This document shows, piece by piece, positions 5,739-8,568 of a stretch of 8,568 nt of DNA. The position numbers and the translations under genes were made by a program. This DNA is from Gammaproteobacteria bacterium (GTDB lineage: Bacteria; Pseudomonadota; Gammaproteobacteria; Pseudomonadales; Azotimanducaceae). Within the stretch, counting starts at the first letter, position 1. The number at the start of each line of letters is the position of its first letter. Where the stretch lies: positions 23,562 to 32,129 of the forward strand of contig PASO01000046.1 in the NCBI GenBank assembly GCA_002712135.1, given 5' to 3'. The notes under the pieces were generated by a model. The model saw only the letters and a program-made list of their open reading frames with translations, did not search any database and was not told the origin of the DNA.

Positions 5739-7079
5739 ATGAATCTCACCATAGTTGGTACGGGCTATGTTGGTCTTGTGACCGGCACTTGCTTTGCTGA
5801 GATGGGCAATAACGTCACTTGCATCGATATCGACGAAGCTAAGCTTGCGCAGTTGCGCGAAGGCATCGTGCCGATTCACGAACCGGGTCTTGAAGCTTTG
5901 GTGCACGATAATCTTAAGGCAGGGCGCCTCAATTTTTCCAACGATCTGGGGAATGCCATCAACAACTGCAAGGTAACGTTTATCGCGGTTGGGACGCCAC
6001 CAAAAGAAGATGGGAGCGCAGATCTTTCCTACGTCGAAGCAGTAGCGCGCAGCATTGGCGAGACAATGGTTAATCCCCTGGTGGTCGTCAACAAATCTAC
6101 TGTGCCCGTGGGCACGGGGGACAAGGTTCATGCGACTATTGATGCAGCCTTGAAGGCCAGAGGCCTGGACATTGAATTCGACGTGATCAGTAATCCGGAA
6201 TTCCTGCGTGAAGGTGATGCGATCAAAGACTTTATGTTCCCAGATCGAATCGTTGTTGGAGCTAATAATGAAAAAAGCCAGCGAGTGATGGATGAACTCT
6301 ATGATGCATTCGCTAAAAAAGAAGATCGCATTCAATACGTCGGTATTCGTGATGCCGAAATGATTAAATACGCGGCGAACGCGATGCTGGCCACAAAGAT
6401 TTCTTTTATGAACGAAGTCTCCGTCATGTGTGATGAACTTGGTATCGATGTTGAAAATGTGCGCCGCGGGGTTGGTTCCGATGCGCGCATTGGTCCTTCG
6501 TTTATGTATCCAGGCTGCGGCTATGGTGGCTCGTGTTTTCCCAAAGACGTCAAAGCTATGATTACTATGGCGCAAGGGGCAGGTATTGACGGTGCGATCT
6601 TGCAGGCGGTCGAATCCAGAAATGAGCGACAAAAGCGTGTCATCGTCGATAAGGTCATAAAACTGTTGAGTGATGATTTGAAGGGCAAATGTCTTGCGAT
6701 CTGGGGCCTTGCCTTCAAACCGGAGACTGATGATATGCGCGAGGCATCGAGTCTCGTAATCATTGACGAACTCAGAAACCGTGGCGCGACGATTCATGCC
6801 TATGATCCGGAAGCCATTGATGCTGCTTGGGCAGTACTTGGCGATAACGGCATTACCTATTTTGAGGACCCATACACCGCCGTTGAGGGTGCGGATGCGC
6901 TGATCATCGTCACTGAGTGGCGAGAGTTCAGACAACCGGATTTTCGCCGTTTAAGTAAATCGCTTAAGTCCAAACTGATCTTCGACGGCCGCAACATCTA
7001 TAACCCAGCCCGCGTGGCGAATCACGGTCTCATCTATGAGGGTATCGGTCGCAGTTCCGCGTTGCTCGAAAGCGGGTGA
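5739..7079 (+). CDS. ugd: UDP-glucose 6-dehydrogenase
   Basis: The protein has 446 residues, the usual size for bacterial UDP-glucose dehydrogenase. It starts with the NAD-binding Rossmann motif G7-T-G-Y-V-G12. S-T-V-P-V-G-T lies at 120-126 and N-P-E-F-L-R-E-G at 152-159. The catalytic set is complete: K210 and N214 in M-I-K-Y-A-A-N, the thioester cysteine C266 in G-G-S-C-F-P-K-D, and D270. The C-terminal UDP-binding domain includes W-G-L-A-F-K-P-E-T-D-D-M-R-E and T-E-W-R-E-F. The enzyme oxidises UDP-glucose twice with NAD+ to give UDP-glucuronate. It sits between galU and a UDP-glucuronate epimerase gene, so substrate supply and product use are encoded on either side. ATG 5739 is set by a good Shine-Dalgarno sequence. 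The gene ends in GTGA, where its TGA overlaps the GTG start of the next gene by 4 bases, a sign of translational coupling. Confidence 0.97.
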   Translation: MNLTIVGTGYVGLVTGTCFAEMGNNVTCIDIDEAKLAQLREGIVPIHEPGLEALVHDNLKAGRLNFSNDLGNAINNCKVTFIAVGTPPKEDGSADLSYVEAVARSIGETMVNPLVVVNKSTVPVGTGDKVHATIDAALKARGLDIEFDVISNPEFLREGDAIKDFMFPDRIVVGANNEKSQRVMDELYDAFAKKEDRIQYVGIRDAEMIKYAANAMLATKISFMNEVSVMCDELGIDVENVRRGVGSDARIGPSFMYPGCGYGGSCFPKDVKAMITMAQGAGIDGAILQAVESRNERQKRVIVDKVIKLLSDDLKGKCLAIWGLAFKPETDDMREASSLVIIDELRNRGATIHAYDPEAIDAAWAVLGDNGITYFEDPYTAVEGADALIIVTEWREFRQPDFRRLSKSLKSKLIFDGRNIYNPARVANHGLIYEGIGRSSALLESG

Positions 7080-8047
7080 AGGTTCTTGTTACCGGTGCTG
7101 CCGGTTTTATAGGCTTTCATGTTTGCAAGCAGTTGCTTGATCGAGGTGATGCCGTTGCGGGGCTTGATAACTTCTCTCCCTATTACGATGTTTGCTTAAA
7201 AGAAGCGCGTCTTGCTGAATTAGAAAAACGAGGGGGTGATTTTTCATTTGCTCGCCTGGACATTCTCGACAAAGATGCGTTGGCGACATTTTGTGCCACC
7301 CAGAAACCTGCTGCCATTATCCATCTTGCTGCCCAGGCTGGTGTGCGCTATTCGATCGAACATCCGCGAGATGTTATCGATAACAATGTTTCCGGTTTCA
7401 TGAATGTCTTGGAGCAGGCACGCGAGAATAGTGTGAATCACTTTGTTTATGCTTCATCCAGCTCGGTTTATGGCAGCAATCAGAAAGTCCCGTTCAGCGT
7501 TACGGATAGGGTTGATCGTCCGATATCAATGTATGCGGCAAGCAAAAAGGCCAATGAACTGATGGCGCACGTATATAGTCACCTGTATGCGCTCCCAGCG
7601 ACTGGGCTGCGTTTCTTTACAGTTTATGGTCCGTGGGGTCGACCAGATATGGCAGCCTATCTGTTTACCAATACTATTTATGCAAACCAGACAATCAAGC
7701 TCTTCAATTTTGGAAATCATAGCCGCGACTTCACCTTCGTGAATGATATTGTTACGGGCATATTGTCCGTCCTCGAACGTCAACCGAAAGGTGTGCCACC
7801 GTATGCTGTATACAATATTGGATACAATAAACCAGAGAAACTCCGCGACTTCATTGATTGTCTGGAGAGTTCGATTGGTATGAAAGCCAAGACGGAGGGT
7901 GTGCCTATACAGGCGGGCGATGTTGAAACGACCTATGCGGACATCGACCCGTTGGTTGAGGATTTTGACTACCACCCGGGCACATCTATGCAGGATGGCA
8001 TCGCGCAGTTTATTGACTGGTACAAGTCGTATCATGGAGTTGAGTAA
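7076..8047 (+). CDS. UDP-glucuronate 4-epimerase-family NAD-dependent epimerase
   Basis: This 323-residue extended short-chain dehydrogenase starts with M-K-V-L-V-T-G-A-A-G-F-I-G (NAD loop G7-x-x-G10-x-x-G13). The stretch D-N-F-S-P-Y-Y-D-V-C-L-K-E-A-R-L (31-46) is characteristic of UDP-glucuronate 4-epimerases rather than GalE. H-L-A-A-Q-A-G-V-R-Y-S (83-93), A-S-S-S-S-V-Y-G (126-133), the catalytic pair Y153-x-x-x-K157 and R-F-F-T-V-Y-G-P-W-G-R-P-D-M (179-192) agree with this. The expected reaction is UDP-GlcA to UDP-GalA in the cytoplasm. The position directly after galU and ugd supports it strongly, since those genes make its substrate. Its GTG start overlaps the ugd stop (GTGA, 7076-7079), so translation is probably coupled; no independent strong ribosome site is needed. 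Several names are used for such genes (uge, gla, lspL, cap1J), so no symbol is given. A related UDP-GlcNAc/GlcNAcA epimerase is a less likely alternative. Confidence 0.92.
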   Translation: MKVLVTGAAGFIGFHVCKQLLDRGDAVAGLDNFSPYYDVCLKEARLAELEKRGGDFSFARLDILDKDALATFCATQKPAAIIHLAAQAGVRYSIEHPRDVIDNNVSGFMNVLEQARENSVNHFVYASSSSVYGSNQKVPFSVTDRVDRPISMYAASKKANELMAHVYSHLYALPATGLRFFTVYGPWGRPDMAAYLFTNTIYANQTIKLFNFGNHSRDFTFVNDIVTGILSVLERQPKGVPPYAVYNIGYNKPEKLRDFIDCLESSIGMKAKTEGVPIQAGDVETTYADIDPLVEDFDYHPGTSMQDGIAQFIDWYKSYHGVE

Positions 8048-8050
8048 TCC

Positions 8051-8568
8051 GTGAAGGTCCTTGTCTTTGGTGCTGCTGGACAGGTTGGACGTGCGTTAGC
8101 GGATGCGGAACCTGATCGTGTCGCGGTAACCTACGTGAGTAGAAGTGACTGCGACATCACTGATGCACGAGCAGTTACCGAGGTTATCGATAGGTTAGAC
8201 CCGGACTACATCATTAGTTGCGCGGCCTATACAGCGGTCGATAAAGCAGAAGAGGAGATTGGTCTTTGTTATCAGGTGAATCGTCATGCGGTTCAAACTA
8301 TAGCAAACTGTTGTAATGATGCTTCATCCAGGCGCCTAATTCATATCTCTACAGATTTCGTCTTCGACGGTGAAAAAACAACACCCTACACACCGGACGA
8401 CCAGCCCAATCCTCTTGGCGTCTATGGCGCGAGTAAACTCGCGGGCGAGGAGGTGGCATTAAATACTATTCCTGATCAGGCAATGATTATTCGTACTGCC
8501 TGGGTTTATTACACGAAGGGTAATAACTTCGTGAACACGATGCTGCGTTTGATGTCTGAACGAGATGA
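8051..8568 (+). CDS. rmlD: dTDP-4-dehydrorhamnose reductase, 5' part (cut by the window end)
   Basis: A frame opening at GTG 8051 stays open to the last base, giving 172 residues plus two bases of a family that is usually about 290-300 long. It begins V/M-K-V-L-V-F-G-A-A-G-Q-V-G, where the G-x-x-G-Q-x-G loop is typical of RmlD. S-C-A-A-Y-T-A-V-D-K-A-E follows, then S-T-D-F-V-F-D-G (100-107), P-Y-T-P-D-D-Q-P-N-P-L-G-V-Y-G-A-S-K-L-A-G-E with catalytic Y125-x-x-x-K129, and R-T-A-W-V-Y. Many RmlD proteins have Tyr where this one has F103. RmlD reduces dTDP-4-keto-L-rhamnose to dTDP-L-rhamnose with NAD(P)H in the cytoplasm. The gene starts only three bases after the epimerase stop, with GGAG at 8036-8039 as a loosely spaced ribosome site, so it belongs to the same operon. 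A reductase making a related 6-deoxy sugar cannot be excluded from half a protein. Confidence 0.9.
   Translation, partial: MKVLVFGAAGQVGRALADAEPDRVAVTYVSRSDCDITDARAVTEVIDRLDPDYIISCAAYTAVDKAEEEIGLCYQVNRHAVQTIANCCNDASSRRLIHISTDFVFDGEKTTPYTPDDQPNPLGVYGASKLAGEEVALNTIPDQAMIIRTAWVYYTKGNNFVNTMLRLMSERD

Noticed and set aside
5433..6935. A 500-codon open frame on the minus strand opposite galU and ugd
   Set aside because: Its codon boundaries coincide with those of galU and ugd, so it stays open simply because those genes avoid TTA, CTA and TCA codons there. The translation shows no family motif, while the plus-strand enzymes have complete catalytic residues.
7526..8035. A minus-strand open frame of 169 codons opposite the epimerase gene
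   Set aside because: It lies fully within a well-supported epimerase gene and shows no domain features.
1..8568. CRISPR arrays, tRNA or rRNA genes, insertion sequences, toxin-antitoxin or defence genes
   Set aside because: No regularly spaced repeats, transposase motifs, terminal inverted repeats or RNA-gene signatures were seen on either strand; coding genes fill nearly all of the window and the largest gap is about 53 bases.

Overview
This window lies inside a surface-polysaccharide (O-antigen or capsule) biosynthesis locus. Every gene I can support makes a nucleotide sugar, starts a lipid-linked glycan, or polymerises or ligates one. The best guess for the host is a Gram-negative gammaproteobacterium, because the GalU, WbpM-like and WbpL-like proteins match the Pseudomonas/marine-gammaproteobacterial form of these families as I remember them. 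No database search was possible, so the taxonomy is inference. Rows that I counted by hand are about 50% G+C.

Layout. Bases 1-219 hold the C-terminal end of a WecA/WbpL-type glycosyl-1-phosphate transferase. It is followed on the same strand by a full-length membrane-bound WbpM/CapD-type UDP-GlcNAc 4,6-dehydratase (273-2192). The wbpL-wbpM pair is a familiar end piece of O-antigen clusters. Next is one gene on the opposite strand (2189-3382), a polytopic O-antigen ligase/polymerase-family protein whose stop codon overlaps the stop codon of the dehydratase gene. A 46-bp divergent gap then opens a tightly packed plus-strand run of precursor genes: manC (TTG start), galU, ugd, a UDP-glucuronate 4-epimerase gene and rmlD, which is cut off by the window end.

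How the genes work together (inference from families). The type II mannose-6-phosphate isomerase/GDP-mannose pyrophosphorylase supplies GDP-mannose. GalU, Ugd and the epimerase are three consecutive steps, Glc-1-P to UDP-Glc to UDP-GlcA to UDP-GalA, encoded in reaction order. RmlD points to dTDP-L-rhamnose, with the other rml genes presumably outside the window. The WbpM-like enzyme makes the 4-keto-6-deoxy-HexNAc precursor of QuiNAc/FucNAc-type sugars, which a WbpL-type transferase would load onto undecaprenyl phosphate. The polymerase/ligase-family protein would act on the finished lipid-linked glycan at the periplasmic face of the inner membrane. No wzx flippase, chain-length regulator, ordinary glycosyltransferase or phosphomannomutase is present here.

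I found no sign of an undescribed system: no CRISPR array, no tRNA or rRNA, no insertion sequence and no unknown gene of any size. The most useful oddities are a probable premature stop near the end of the first gene, the lone inverted ligase/polymerase gene with overlapping convergent stops, and a repeated TACAATAC element in the two gaps that precede manC and galU.
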